Shown in pieces: positions 25,114 to 34,187 of a stretch of DNA of 64,000 bases (within the stretch, counting starts at the first letter, position 1; every line of letters starts with the position of its first letter). The translations under genes and the position numbers were made by a program. Source of the DNA: Devosia sp. Root436 (GTDB lineage: Bacteria > Pseudomonadota > Alphaproteobacteria > Rhizobiales > Devosiaceae); the NCBI RefSeq assembly GCF_001426345.1, contig NZ_LMEM01000011.1, positions 1-64,000 on the forward strand, read 5' to 3'. Below the pieces are notes generated by a model. It saw only the letters and a list, made by a program, of their open reading frames with translations, was not told the origin of the DNA and ran no database searches.

Positions 25114-26145
25114 TCACGCCAGATGAAGCTGCTCCACCAGGCGCACGCCCAGCCGCAGGCTGGCGCCTGTGGTGACCAGCATGGGCGGCAGGGTCAGCCA
25201 TTCCAGGGTCCAGGCCGCGCCCGAGCGCTCATATTCATGCAGCATGGCCTGGCCCAAAGTGCCGGAGAGGCCGGCATTGTAGCGGGCCAGGGCGACCAGT
25301 ATCTCGGCATTGACAGGGTTGGCCTTGTGCGCCATGGCCGACGAGCCCCCCGCCCCTTCGAGCCGCAGCGCGCCGACCTCGCTTTGCGCCAGCAAAGCCA
25401 CATCGGCGCCCAGCTTGCCCAGCGAGCCGCTGATCAGCGCCAGCAGGTTTCCCAAAGCCACGATGGGGTCGCGCGTCGCCTGCCAGGGTTCGGCCAGGCC
25501 GAGATCGAGCCGGCGGGCCATGGCCGCAGCGATGGCGTCGCCATGCCCCTCGAAACTGCCGCGATCGCCCACCGGCCCGCCCAGTTGCACCACCAGCAGG
25601 GTGCGGCGCATCGCTCCCAGCGCGCGCAGATGGCGCTGCAACGGCGCGCGCCAGCTCTCGATCTTGGCAGCCCAACTCGTGGGCAGGGCCGCCTGCATGC
25701 GGGTATGGGCCATCAGCGGGCGCGCGCCGGCATCGGTGCCCAGCGCGTCGAGCCGTTCCAGCAGGGCGGCGAGCCGGGATTCATAGAGGTCGAAGACGCG
25801 GGCCAGTTGCAGCATGAGGGCCGTGTCGATCACGTCCTGGCTGGTGGCGCCTCGATGCAGGGCGGCGCGATGCGACTCGGCCACCGTGGCCCGCAATTGC
25901 CGCAGCAGGGCCGGCACCACGACACCATCCTGCGCCATGCCGGCAGCGAGGGCCGCCCGGTCGGGCACGAAAGCGGCGATGGCCGACTTGATGGCGAGGG
26001 CCGCCCCCTCCTCGATCCAGCCGCAGTCCACGCTCGCCTCAGCCAGGGCAGCTTCCACCGCAAGCATGGCAGTCAGTTGCGCATCGTCGGACAGCAGCGC
26101 GTCGATTTCGGCATCGCCGGCAAGGGCGGAGAGCAATGGGTTCAT
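25114..26145 (-). CDS. pcaB: 3-carboxy-cis,cis-muconate cycloisomerase
   Basis: A 343-residue aspartase/fumarase superfamily protein. The catalytic-loop signature GGSSAMAHKANPVNAE near residue 270 corresponds to the family GSSAMPxKxNP. The earlier HRGATSQDVIDTALMLQ segment holds the second signature. It converts 3-carboxymuconate to 4-carboxymuconolactone. It is somewhat shorter than PcaB of pseudomonads (about 450), as is usual in rhizobia. A mosaic repeat separates it from pcaG. Confidence 0.88.
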   Translation of the reverse strand: MNPLLSALAGDAEIDALLSDDAQLTAMLAVEAALAEASVDCGWIEEGAALAIKSAIAAFVPDRAALAAGMAQDGVVVPALLRQLRATVAESHRAALHRGATSQDVIDTALMLQLARVFDLYESRLAALLERLDALGTDAGARPLMAHTRMQAALPTSWAAKIESWRAPLQRHLRALGAMRRTLLVVQLGGPVGDRGSFEGHGDAIAAAMARRLDLGLAEPWQATRDPIVALGNLLALISGSLGKLGADVALLAQSEVGALRLEGAGGSSAMAHKANPVNAEILVALARYNAGLSGTLGQAMLHEYERSGAAWTLEWLTLPPMLVTTGASLRLGVRLVEQLHLA

Positions 26146-26195
26146 GGGGGAATGCTACAGGCGTTTGCGGTTGGGCAAAAGGCTTGGCCTTTGCT

Positions 26196-26352
26196 TCCCC
26201 TCTCCCCTTGAGGGAGAGGGGGGTTCTGCCGCGTTTAGCGGAAGAACCGGGTGAGGGGTACCGCGCCATCCTATGCTCCAGAAGCAAGGAAGGGACCCCT
26301 CATCCGCCCTTCGGGCACCTTCTCCCTCAAGGGGAGAAGGGAGGAGGTGACG
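26196..26352. repeat. Large intergenic palindrome, cttctcccttgag class
   Basis: Left arm cctctccccttgagggagag with ccgggtgaggggtac; right arm gacccctcatccgcccttcg and accttctccctcaaggggag. It fills nearly all of the gap between pcaG and pcaB. Its internal part gcgtttagcggaagaaccgg resembles the copy at 35775. Confidence 0.75.
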
Positions 26353-26365
26353 TCAGCGCCACCCC

Positions 26366-26986
26366 TCACATATCGAAGAACACCGTCTCCTTGTCGCCCT
26401 GCAGGTGGATGTCCAGCATGTAGCGCGGCACGGGCCCATCTTCCTTGCGGGCGATCAGGGTCAGGCGGCGGCGAGGATCCATGATCTTGTTGAGCACGAA
26501 GTCCTTGCCATTGGCCTCGGTCTCATCGTCGAAATAGAGCCGCGTCTGCAGCCCGATATTGATACCGCGCGCCACGATCCACAGGTTGACATGGGGCGCC
26601 ATCGGCTTGCCGTCCGGGCCGGGCACCGGGCCGGGCTTGATGGTCTCGAAGGTGAAGATGCCCTCAGCATTGGTGGGTTGGCGGCCCCAGCCGGTAAAGG
26701 CCGGCGCCGAATTGGAGTTCGGGCCCATGGGTGCCACATAGGAGCCATCGGCATCGGCCTGCCAGATTTCCACCAATGCGTCGTTCACCACGGCGCCCGA
26801 GCCGTCGAATATCCTGCCCGATATGGTGATGCGTTCACCCTTGGTATTCTCGGTCAGCATGGTGCTGCCCGGATCGGTGGCATAGACGCCCTTGATCTCG
26901 GCGAAGTTGGGCGTCAGCCCGATATGGACATAGGGGCCCGCCGTCTGCGACGGGGTCTCTTTCAGTGTCGGAACCGGATGCAGCAT
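26366..26986 (-). CDS. pcaG: Protocatechuate 3,4-dioxygenase alpha subunit
   Basis: A 206-residue intradiol dioxygenase alpha chain. It opens with ETPSQTAGPYVHIGL, has the beta-sandwich core GRIFDGSGAVVNDALVEIWQADADG near residue 55, and the PHVNLWIVARGINIGLQTRLYF segment that replaces the iron-binding histidines of the beta chain. It forms the (alpha-beta) dioxygenase with PcaH. The ATG at 26986 shares a base with the PcaH stop (ATGA), giving tight coupling. Confidence 0.92.
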   Translation of the reverse strand: MLHPVPTLKETPSQTAGPYVHIGLTPNFAEIKGVYATDPGSTMLTENTKGERITISGRIFDGSGAVVNDALVEIWQADADGSYVAPMGPNSNSAPAFTGWGRQPTNAEGIFTFETIKPGPVPGPDGKPMAPHVNLWIVARGINIGLQTRLYFDDETEANGKDFVLNKIMDPRRRLTLIARKEDGPVPRYMLDIHLQGDKETVFFDM

Positions 26987-27732
26987 CAGTTCCCCTCCAG
27001 CTTGTTCTCGAACATGGTCGAACGGCGGCCGCGCAGCACGATATCGAAGCGATAGGCCAGCGCGTCCATGGGCGTCGTATTGTGGCGGTCGAGCCGGGCG
27101 ACGAGCTGGTCGATGGCCGACTTGTCGGCGATGGAGCCGACGATGGGGCATTGCCAGATCATCGGGTCGCCCTCGAAATACATCTGGGTGATGAGCCGCT
27201 GCGCGAAGGCGTGGCCGAAGACCGAGAAGTGAATATGGGCGGGGCGCCAGTCGTTGACGCCATTGGGCCAGGGATAGGCGCCCGGCTTGATGGTGCGGAA
27301 GGAATAAAAGCCGTTTTCGTCGGTGACGGCCCGGCCGCAGCCGCCGAAATTGGGGTCGAGCGGGGCGAGATAGGCTTCCTTGCGGTGGCGATAGCGGCCT
27401 CCGGCATTGGCCTGCCAGAATTCGACCAGCGTATCGGGCACAGCCCGCGCATTCTCGTCGAGCACCTGGCCATAGACGATAATCCGCTGGCCGATGGCCT
27501 CGCTGCCATCCTGGCTGTAATTGCGGATCAGGTCGTTATCGAGCGGATTGAGACTGGAATGGCCGAAGGTCGGCCCGGTCAGTTCCGAAGCGGTGCCGCC
27601 CAGCGACAGCAAGGCGTGTCTGGGCGCGCGGAAAGTGGTGCTCTTGTAGCCAGGCGTATTGGCCGGAGGATGCCAGGCCCTGTCGCGCTGATAGAGCGCC
27701 CCGTCCGCGCCCGGTAGTATGATGCCGCTCAT
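26986..27732 (-). CDS. pcaH: Protocatechuate 3,4-dioxygenase beta subunit
   Basis: A 248-residue catalytic beta chain. The non-haem Fe(III) ligands can be placed at Tyr114 ([11 protein letters not shown]), Tyr153 (GAYPWPN), His166 and His168 (RPAHIHF). It opens protocatechuate between the hydroxyls to give 3-carboxy-cis,cis-muconate. Upstream it overlaps pcaC by 4 bases. All ligands are present, so the enzyme should be active. Confidence 0.93.
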   Translation of the reverse strand: MSGIILPGADGALYQRDRAWHPPANTPGYKSTTFRAPRHALLSLGGTASELTGPTFGHSSLNPLDNDLIRNYSQDGSEAIGQRIIVYGQVLDENARAVPDTLVEFWQANAGGRYRHRKEAYLAPLDPNFGGCGRAVTDENGFYSFRTIKPGAYPWPNGVNDWRPAHIHFSVFGHAFAQRLITQMYFEGDPMIWQCPIVGSIADKSAIDQLVARLDRHNTTPMDALAYRFDIVLRGRRSTMFENKLEGN

Positions 27733-28115
27733 TGTCCCGTCTCCCGCCTGGCCAGTTCGTCCTTGGCAATTCTGAATGCCCGGTTGGCGGCCGGCACACC
27801 GGCATAGACCGCCACATGCAGCAGGGCTTCCTTGATATCATCCGGCGAGCAGCCGGTATTGACAGTGGCCCGCACATGCATGGCCACTTCCTCATCATGC
27901 CCCAACGCCGCCAGCAGCGCGATGGTCAGCATGGAGCGTTCGCGCTTGCTGAGCCCCGGCCGCGACCAGACCGAGCCCCAAGCCCCTTCGGTGATGAAAG
28001 TCTGGAAGTCGTCGTCGAAGTCAGTCTTGCGCGCGACGGCGGCATCGACATGGGGATTGCCCAGCACCGACCGGCGCGTCGCCATGCCTTGCTCGAAGCG
28101 CGTGGGTTCAGCCAT
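27729..28115 (-). CDS. pcaC: 4-carboxymuconolactone decarboxylase
   Basis: A 128-residue AhpD-like helical protein. It shows [31 protein letters not shown], typical of PcaC, and the [24 protein letters not shown] core with histidine and cysteine residues. It decarboxylates 4-carboxymuconolactone to 3-oxoadipate enol-lactone. It overlaps both pcaD and pcaH by a few bases. Confidence 0.92.
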   Translation of the reverse strand: MAEPTRFEQGMATRRSVLGNPHVDAAVARKTDFDDDFQTFITEGAWGSVWSRPGLSKRERSMLTIALLAALGHDEEVAMHVRATVNTGCSPDDIKEALLHVAVYAGVPAANRAFRIAKDELARRETGQ

Positions 28116-28902
28116 GGCCGTTCTCCTTGAGGAACTGCGCGATCAGCGCGGCCAAAGCCGCGGGCTGCTCGATGGATGGAATATGGCCGACGCCGGGCAG
28201 GATTTCAAAACGGGCCCCGCCAATGGCCGCGGCGCAGCTTCGCACCAGGTCCACCGGCGTCGAGCGATCCGCCTCGCCGGCCACGACCAGCGTCGGCATG
28301 GCTATGCGGCCGATTTCGGCCGTCAGATCGGTATCGCGCAATGTGGCGCAGGTGGCGGCATAGCCGTCAGGGTCGCTGCGCAGGAACAGATTGCGCCAGC
28401 CGGCCAGTTCATCTTGCCGCTGCTGCTGGAAGCCGGGGCTGAACCAGCGGTCCATCACCATGTCGGCAATGGCGCCCAGCCCCTGGGTGCGCACGGTGTC
28501 GATACGGGCATTCCAGCCGACGGCATCGCCCATCTTGGGCACCGTGTCGCACAGCACCAAAGCCGCCAGCCGGTCCGGGGCCTGCAGCGCAAAGCCCTGG
28601 GCGATCAGCCCGCCCACCGAAACCCCGGCCAGCGCCAGCCGCCCGATATCGAGATGATCGAGCAGCCCCGTGAGGTCGGCCACATGATCTTCCAGCGCAT
28701 AGTCGCCCGGCGGCGTGTCGCTGAGGCCGTGGCCACGCTTATCATAGGACAGGATGCGGTAGTGGCCGGACAGGCGCGCGATCACGCCATCCCAGATGCG
28801 CGCATCGGTGCCCAGCGAATTGGTCAGCGCCAATACGGGCGCGCCGGCGGGGCCGGCAAGCCGGTAATGCAGCAGCACGCCATTGATCCGAACGAAATCC
28901 AT
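28108..28902 (-). CDS. pcaD: 3-oxoadipate enol-lactonase
   Basis: A 264-residue alpha/beta hydrolase. The nucleophile elbow GVSVGGLIAQG near residue 95 holds the catalytic serine; VVAGEADRSTP and GVGHIPSIEQP carry the likely aspartate and histidine. It hydrolyses 3-oxoadipate enol-lactone to 3-oxoadipate. GGGGGAGCGGA before the ATG at 28902 sets the start. It is the promoter-proximal gene of the pcaDCHGB operon, divergent from pcaQ. Confidence 0.92.
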   Translation of the reverse strand: MDFVRINGVLLHYRLAGPAGAPVLALTNSLGTDARIWDGVIARLSGHYRILSYDKRGHGLSDTPPGDYALEDHVADLTGLLDHLDIGRLALAGVSVGGLIAQGFALQAPDRLAALVLCDTVPKMGDAVGWNARIDTVRTQGLGAIADMVMDRWFSPGFQQQRQDELAGWRNLFLRSDPDGYAATCATLRDTDLTAEIGRIAMPTLVVAGEADRSTPVDLVRSCAAAIGGARFEILPGVGHIPSIEQPAALAALIAQFLKENGHG

Positions 28903-28970
28903 TCCGCTCCCCCTGCCCCGATATAAGGCGCCGGCGGCGGGTGAGTAAAATGAGTAGTGCGAAACAAGAT

Positions 28971-28986
28971 ATAACCTATAGATTAT
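28971..28986. promoter_or_regulatory. Putative PcaQ-binding site
   Basis: ataacctatagattat is an imperfect palindrome (one mismatched pair) of form ATAAcC-N4-GaTTAT. The site described for PcaQ upstream of pcaD in Sinorhizobium meliloti is ATAACC-N4-GGTTAA, so this is a close match. It sits 69 bases upstream of pcaD in the pcaD-pcaQ divergent region. Confidence 0.75.
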
Positions 28987-29004
28987 AGGCCACGATGTTG
29001 CAGT

Positions 29005-29108
29005 CACCTCCCTCCCCCCTCGCCGGGAGGGATCATGGCTGGGGGCGTTGGCCCGGATGTCAGGGCCAAACACTCCCTTCCCAACCTCTCCCGTCACGAG
29101 GGAGGAGC
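29005..29108. repeat. Intergenic palindrome, ccctcccccctcgccgggagg class
   Basis: Left arm cctccctcccccctcgccgg; right arm cccaacctctcccgtcacga and ggagg, with the middle ggcgttggcccggatgtcag. A related element is at 38066-38165. It lies just upstream of pcaQ. Confidence 0.6.
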
Positions 29109-29156
29109 CAAACGAGGCTGGGACATGATCGTGCCATCATAACCGGAGCCCCAAAA

Positions 29157-30077
29157 TTGCCTCAGCCTATCGATCCCCGCGTCAAGCTGCGGCATCTGAC
29201 CTGTTTCCTCGAAGTGGCGCGGCTCCGGAGCATGGTCGGGGCCGCCGCCGCCCTCAATGTCAGCCAACCCGCCGTGTCCAAGACTATCCAGGAGCTGGAG
29301 CAGCTTCTCGGCGGTGCCCTGTTCGATCGCAGCAAGCGCAATCTCTTTCTCACGCCGTTCGGCGAGAGCTTTCACCGCTATGCCTCGACCAGTGTCGCGG
29401 CCCTGCGGCAGGGGCTGGACCTGGCGCGGGGCAGCCATGGGGCGGCTGTGGTGCGGGTCGGCGCGCTGCCGACCGTTTCGGCGCGCATCCTGCCGGCCGC
29501 GGTGGAAGCCTTCACTGCCGGCAGCCCCGGCGTCCATACCCGCATCACCACCGGCCCCAACGACTACCTGCTGAGCCTGCTGCGCACCGGCGATGTCGAT
29601 TTCGTCATCGGCCGCATGGCCGAGCCCGACGCCATGGCGGGGCTGTCCTTCGAGCATCTTTATTCGGAGCGGGTGGTGATGGTGGTGCGGCAAGGCCACC
29701 CGCTGCTGGGCGAGCGCGCCTTCAACCTTTCGATGATCGAGCGCTACCAGACCATGATGCCCACGCCCAGCTCGCTCATCCGCCGGCTGGTCGATCGGAT
29801 GCTGCTGACCCATGGCATTACCGAGCTGCGCGACGAGGTGGAAACGGTCTCCGACGCCTTCGGCCGCGCCTATACGAGCCAGACGGATGCCGTCTGGATC
29901 ATCTCGGAAGGCGTCGTCGCTCGCGACCTCGAAGCGGGGCTGCTTGCGCGGCTGCCGGTCGATACCAGCCAGACCACCGGCCCGGTCGGCTTCACTACCC
30001 GCACCGAAACCACACCCAGCCTCGCCGCCAGCAGCCTGATCCAGTCGGTGCGCGAGGTGGCTGCGGGCGTGAAGTGA
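29157..30077 (+). CDS. pcaQ: LysR-type activator of the pca operon
   Basis: A 306-residue LysR-family regulator with an N-terminal helix-turn-helix, VKLRHLTCFLEVARLRSM then AAALNVSQPAVSKTIQELEQ, and a periplasmic-binding-like effector domain. Sequence and position identify PcaQ, which activates pcaDCHGB in response to beta-carboxymuconate or carboxymuconolactone. The start is taken as TTG 29157 because GGAG lies 8 bases before it, the predicted length fits the family, and more upstream frame falls in a repeat. Confidence 0.88.
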   Translation: MPQPIDPRVKLRHLTCFLEVARLRSMVGAAAALNVSQPAVSKTIQELEQLLGGALFDRSKRNLFLTPFGESFHRYASTSVAALRQGLDLARGSHGAAVVRVGALPTVSARILPAAVEAFTAGSPGVHTRITTGPNDYLLSLLRTGDVDFVIGRMAEPDAMAGLSFEHLYSERVVMVVRQGHPLLGERAFNLSMIERYQTMMPTPSSLIRRLVDRMLLTHGITELRDEVETVSDAFGRAYTSQTDAVWIISEGVVARDLEAGLLARLPVDTSQTTGPVGFTTRTETTPSLAASSLIQSVREVAAGVK

Positions 30078-30111
30078 GGGCCGCTTCCCCCCTGCCCTTG
30101 AGGAAGAAGCC

Positions 30112-30942
30112 CTACCCCTCCCGATTGCGAAAAGCCGCCGGGGTCACGCCCAGCACGCGCTTGAGGACCCGGGTGAAATAGGCTGGGTCCTCGTAGCCCA
30201 GCCCGGCCCCGATCTGCTTGATGGTGAGGGTGGAGAACAGCAATTGCCGCCGCGCCTCGAGCGCGATGCGCCGCTCGATCACGGTCAGGGCCGAGATGCC
30301 GAGTTCCTGCCGGCAGACACGATTGAGATGGGTCGGGCTGATGCCAAGGTCGCGCGCATAATCGGCGATGCGCCGGGTCTCGCGGAAACGCTGGTCCACC
30401 ATCCAGCGAAAGGCCGTAGCATGAAAGCGGGCACGGGCCGCGCCGGCATTGCGCGGTGCCGGCAGGGTGCGTGCACGGTGCAGAGCCACGAGCAACAGGG
30501 TGATATGGGCGCGCATGGCCAGGTCATGCCAGCCGCCGGGCCGGTCGGCCTCGGCCAGCAATATGTCGAGCATGGCGTTGACCGCCGCCGTGCCGCCGGT
30601 GATGACGCCTGCCGGCGGCGTTTCCAGCCCTTCGGCCAGGTCGCGCTCCATCAGCGTCACCACCACGCCCTCGACATCGTTGCTGAACACATAGCCATGC
30701 ACGGTCAGCGCCGGCACGACGACGATGGCGGGGGGCCTGAGATCGAAAGGCTCGCCATCGAGCGTCACATAGGCCCAGCCGCCAGTCAGGATCAGGATCT
30801 GGAAAAAGCGCTCATGCCGATGCGGGGCGATGCGATAGCCATGCAGCCGGCTGCGCGACTGGATGGTTTCCCAATGCAGCCAGTCCTGCTGGCGGGCGCT
30901 GTCGGCCTCACCATAAAGCGCATATGTCGGAACCCGGTCCAT
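30112..30942 (-). CDS. pobR: AraC-family regulator of pobA
   Basis: A 276-residue regulator with an N-terminal cupin-like effector domain (HRHERFFQILILTGGWAYVTLDG) and two C-terminal AraC helix-turn-helix motifs (DLGISPTHLNRVCRQE and IKQIGAGLGYEDPAYFTRVLKR). It is divergent from pobA, the usual arrangement of AraC-type PobR, which activates pobA with 4-hydroxybenzoate. The start at 30942 (MDRVPTYALYGEAD) is preferred because it matches the family N terminus and leaves an 87-base promoter region; an ATG at 30978 is also open. Confidence 0.87.
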   Translation of the reverse strand: MDRVPTYALYGEADSARQQDWLHWETIQSRSRLHGYRIAPHRHERFFQILILTGGWAYVTLDGEPFDLRPPAIVVVPALTVHGYVFSNDVEGVVVTLMERDLAEGLETPPAGVITGGTAAVNAMLDILLAEADRPGGWHDLAMRAHITLLLVALHRARTLPAPRNAGAARARFHATAFRWMVDQRFRETRRIADYARDLGISPTHLNRVCRQELGISALTVIERRIALEARRQLLFSTLTIKQIGAGLGYEDPAYFTRVLKRVLGVTPAAFRNREG

Positions 30943-31014
30943 GTTCGGATAGTGCAAGAGATTGCACCCCCTGTCCATTCACCAACCCGCCCTGAATGCG
31001 CATGCTGATGCTAA

Positions 31015-32187
<1,173 letters not shown>

Positions 32188-32285
32188 CGTTCGCGGAAAC
32201 TCCGGGCCCCTTCCCTGCCGCCATTCCCGGTGATGACGGCAGGCCGGTCATCTCGCCGGCCTTCGAGGTTGCTCGGGAGAATACC

Positions 32286-32412
32286 GGCTGCCCCGGCTCG
32301 GGCAAGAGTACCGCCCTGCGCTGCATCAACCGGCTGGAAAGGTCCCGTCCGGCATGATCGAAATCTGCGAGCGGCAGGTGAACGATCCCAGGCTCGACCT
32401 GCGCGCGACGCC
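32286..32412 (+). pseudogene. Remnant of an amino-acid ABC transporter ATPase
   Basis: One frame reads GCPGSGKSTALRCINRLERSRPA and then stops. The next frame continues SGMIEICERQVNDPRLDLRA. Joined by a one-base shift near 32352, they match the Walker A region and following strand of GlnQ/HisP-type ATPases. Nothing of the gene is recognisable before about 32286 or after about 32412, so only some 42 codons survive. The rest of the gap 32188-32425 holds no feature I can name. Confidence 0.65.
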
Positions 32413-32425
32413 TCGTCGTCGCGGC

Positions 32426-33250
32426 CTAGACCTTGTAGATGCGCTCGGCATTGCGGTGCAGCAGGCTGGCCTGTTCGTCGGCGCTGGCGGCCTTGATGAT
32501 CGCGTGCGTGGCCTCGACCCAATCGGTGAGGGTGCCGCCCGTGGTGGTGGCGACGGGGTGATCGGAGCCCCAGACCACGCGATCCCAGCCGAAACTCTCG
32601 ATCATGTGCTCGACATAGGGGCGGAGCGTTTCGGCGGTCCAGCCGGGGTCGCAGTGATTGACCAGGCCCGAGACCTTGCCGACGACATTGGGATTGCGGG
32701 CGATTTCGGCGATCGCGGCACGCCACGGATCGAGGCCGAGCCCGTTGATATCGGGGTTGCCGCAATGGTCGAGGATGAAGGTAACGTCGGGCGCCCGCTG
32801 CGCCAGCGCCACGCCGAGCCGGAGCTGGTCGGCGCGCAGGCAGAGATCGAAGCTCAGGTCATAATCGGGCAGGTGGCGGATGTTCTCGATGAAGAGGTCC
32901 GATTGGCTGAGTTCGTCGGGGGATTCGTGCAGGATGCGGCGGACGCCTTTGACGTGGGCGTGTTCGCTCAAGTGTTCGATCTGGTCGACGAAGTTCATGT
33001 GCTCGGGCCGGCAGGCGACGATGGCGCCGGCAATGCGCGGCAGGCCGAGCACGAATTCGGTCTCGCCCAGCATGTCGGCTTCGGCGACGTCGACCTCCAT
33101 GTGGAGGGCGGATTCCACGCCCAGCGGCACGGCCTCGGCGAAATAGGCCTCCAGGCTCCAGGGCCTGTTGAGCGCGGGTTTGCCGGCGAGCCAGGGATAG
33201 GCGAAGCGGTCGGGGTAGATGAGGTGCAGGTGGGTATCGAGGATGCGCAT
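32426..33250 (-). CDS. Amidohydrolase-family sugar lactonase, L-fuconolactonase-like
   Basis: A 274-residue TIM-barrel hydrolase of the COG3618 type. It has DTHLHLIYPDRFAYPW at residues 5-20, FILDHCGNPDI near residue 160, and the C-terminal VVWGSDHPVATTTGG with the conserved aspartate. Members hydrolyse L-fucono- and L-rhamnono-lactones or 2-pyrone-4,6-dicarboxylate. The nearby L-fuconate dehydratase and SDR support a fuconolactonase role, though a LigI-like lactonase cannot be excluded by eye. It lies 2 bases after the IclR gene and is co-transcribed with it. Confidence 0.75.
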   Translation of the reverse strand: MRILDTHLHLIYPDRFAYPWLAGKPALNRPWSLEAYFAEAVPLGVESALHMEVDVAEADMLGETEFVLGLPRIAGAIVACRPEHMNFVDQIEHLSEHAHVKGVRRILHESPDELSQSDLFIENIRHLPDYDLSFDLCLRADQLRLGVALAQRAPDVTFILDHCGNPDINGLGLDPWRAAIAEIARNPNVVGKVSGLVNHCDPGWTAETLRPYVEHMIESFGWDRVVWGSDHPVATTTGGTLTDWVEATHAIIKAASADEQASLLHRNAERIYKV

Positions 33251-33252
33251 GT

Positions 33253-34020
33253 TCAGGCCTCCGGCGAGCGCCGGGTGACGTCGGCGCCGGCCTGCTGCAG
33301 CAGTTTAAGCACCGTCTGCATGTCGGGTGCATCACGTTTGTCGAGGCGCTGGGTATAGGGGCAGGTGAGGACGGCGATGACTGTGCCGAGCGGGCCGAAG
33401 ATCGGTACGGTGAGGTTGGAAACGCCGGAAACCTGGGCGCTCGGCATCATTTCGAAGCCCTGTTCGCGCACGGTTTCGAGCCGGGCTTCGAGGCCTTTGG
33501 GCATCTTTTCGGGGCTGCCCATATCCTGCTCCTCCAGCATCAGCAACCGCTCCTGGGGGGTGGCGAAGGCCAGGAAAACGTGACCGGATCCGGTATTGAC
33601 CAGCCCGATGCGGCTGCCGACGCGGATCGAGACATTCCAGTAGCCGGGACCATCGACCTGGGCGATGACGACGAGAATATTGCGGTCCTGCACCACCATA
33701 TGGACGGCCTGTTCGGCCCGCAGCGCGAAGTGGCGCAGCACCGGCATGGCCTGGCTGACCATGCGATGCAGGGGGGGCCTGGCATGGCCCAGTTCGAACA
33801 GTTTCAGGGTGATTTCGTAGCGGTCTTCGGGGGTGCGGCGGACATAGTCGCGGCGCACCAGCCGGTCGAGCATGCGGTAGATTTCGTTGGGCGAACGGTC
33901 CAGCGCCTTGGCGATTTCGGCCTGGCTCAGCCCGTCGGCCGTGCGCGCCAGGAGCTCCAGAATGTCGAGCCCCTTGTCCAGCGCCGGGGCGCGATAGCGG
34001 TCGTTGGCGTCCTCTGTCAT
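33253..34020 (-). CDS. IclR-family regulator
   Basis: A 255-residue IclR-type regulator. The N-terminal winged helix is LDILELLARTADGLSQAEIAKALDRSPNEIYRMLDRLVRRDYV; the rest is the GAF-like effector domain with SRIGLVNTGSGHVFLAF and SGVSNLTVPIFGP. It is the first gene of an operon with the lactonase and is divergent from the sugar ABC transporter. Two palindromic sites lie in between. It probably represses the sugar operons and responds to a sugar acid or lactone. Confidence 0.87.
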   Translation of the reverse strand: MTEDANDRYRAPALDKGLDILELLARTADGLSQAEIAKALDRSPNEIYRMLDRLVRRDYVRRTPEDRYEITLKLFELGHARPPLHRMVSQAMPVLRHFALRAEQAVHMVVQDRNILVVIAQVDGPGYWNVSIRVGSRIGLVNTGSGHVFLAFATPQERLLMLEEQDMGSPEKMPKGLEARLETVREQGFEMMPSAQVSGVSNLTVPIFGPLGTVIAVLTCPYTQRLDKRDAPDMQTVLKLLQQAGADVTRRSPEA

Positions 34021-34042
34021 GTGCCTCCCTCAAGCGCCCCAT

Positions 34043-34061
34043 TGCTAACAGACTGTTAGCA
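34043..34061. promoter_or_regulatory. Perfect inverted repeat, probable IclR operator
   Basis: TGCTAACA (34043-34050) and TGTTAGCA (34054-34061) form a perfect repeat around 3 bases. It starts 22 bases upstream of the IclR ATG, in the divergent promoter region, as expected for autoregulation. Confidence 0.65.
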
Positions 34062-34097
34062 TCTGGTGTCACCAATCGCGCTTTCACGCCAGTCGCA

Positions 34098-34111
34098 ACT
34101 GACATGTTAGT
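34098..34111. promoter_or_regulatory. Second, imperfect IclR-type operator
   Basis: actgacatgttagt shares the gttag/ctaac half-site with the repeat at 34043-34061. It is nearly palindromic around the cat/atg centre. It lies closer to the ABC transporter promoter, 76 bases before the ATPase start. Confidence 0.5.
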
Positions 34112-34187
34112 CCTTGCAAGCGCACTTCATTTATGAATAGATTGTTTGCAGGCGCATCGCAAGAATGCGCGGGAGGACAAATCCAGC

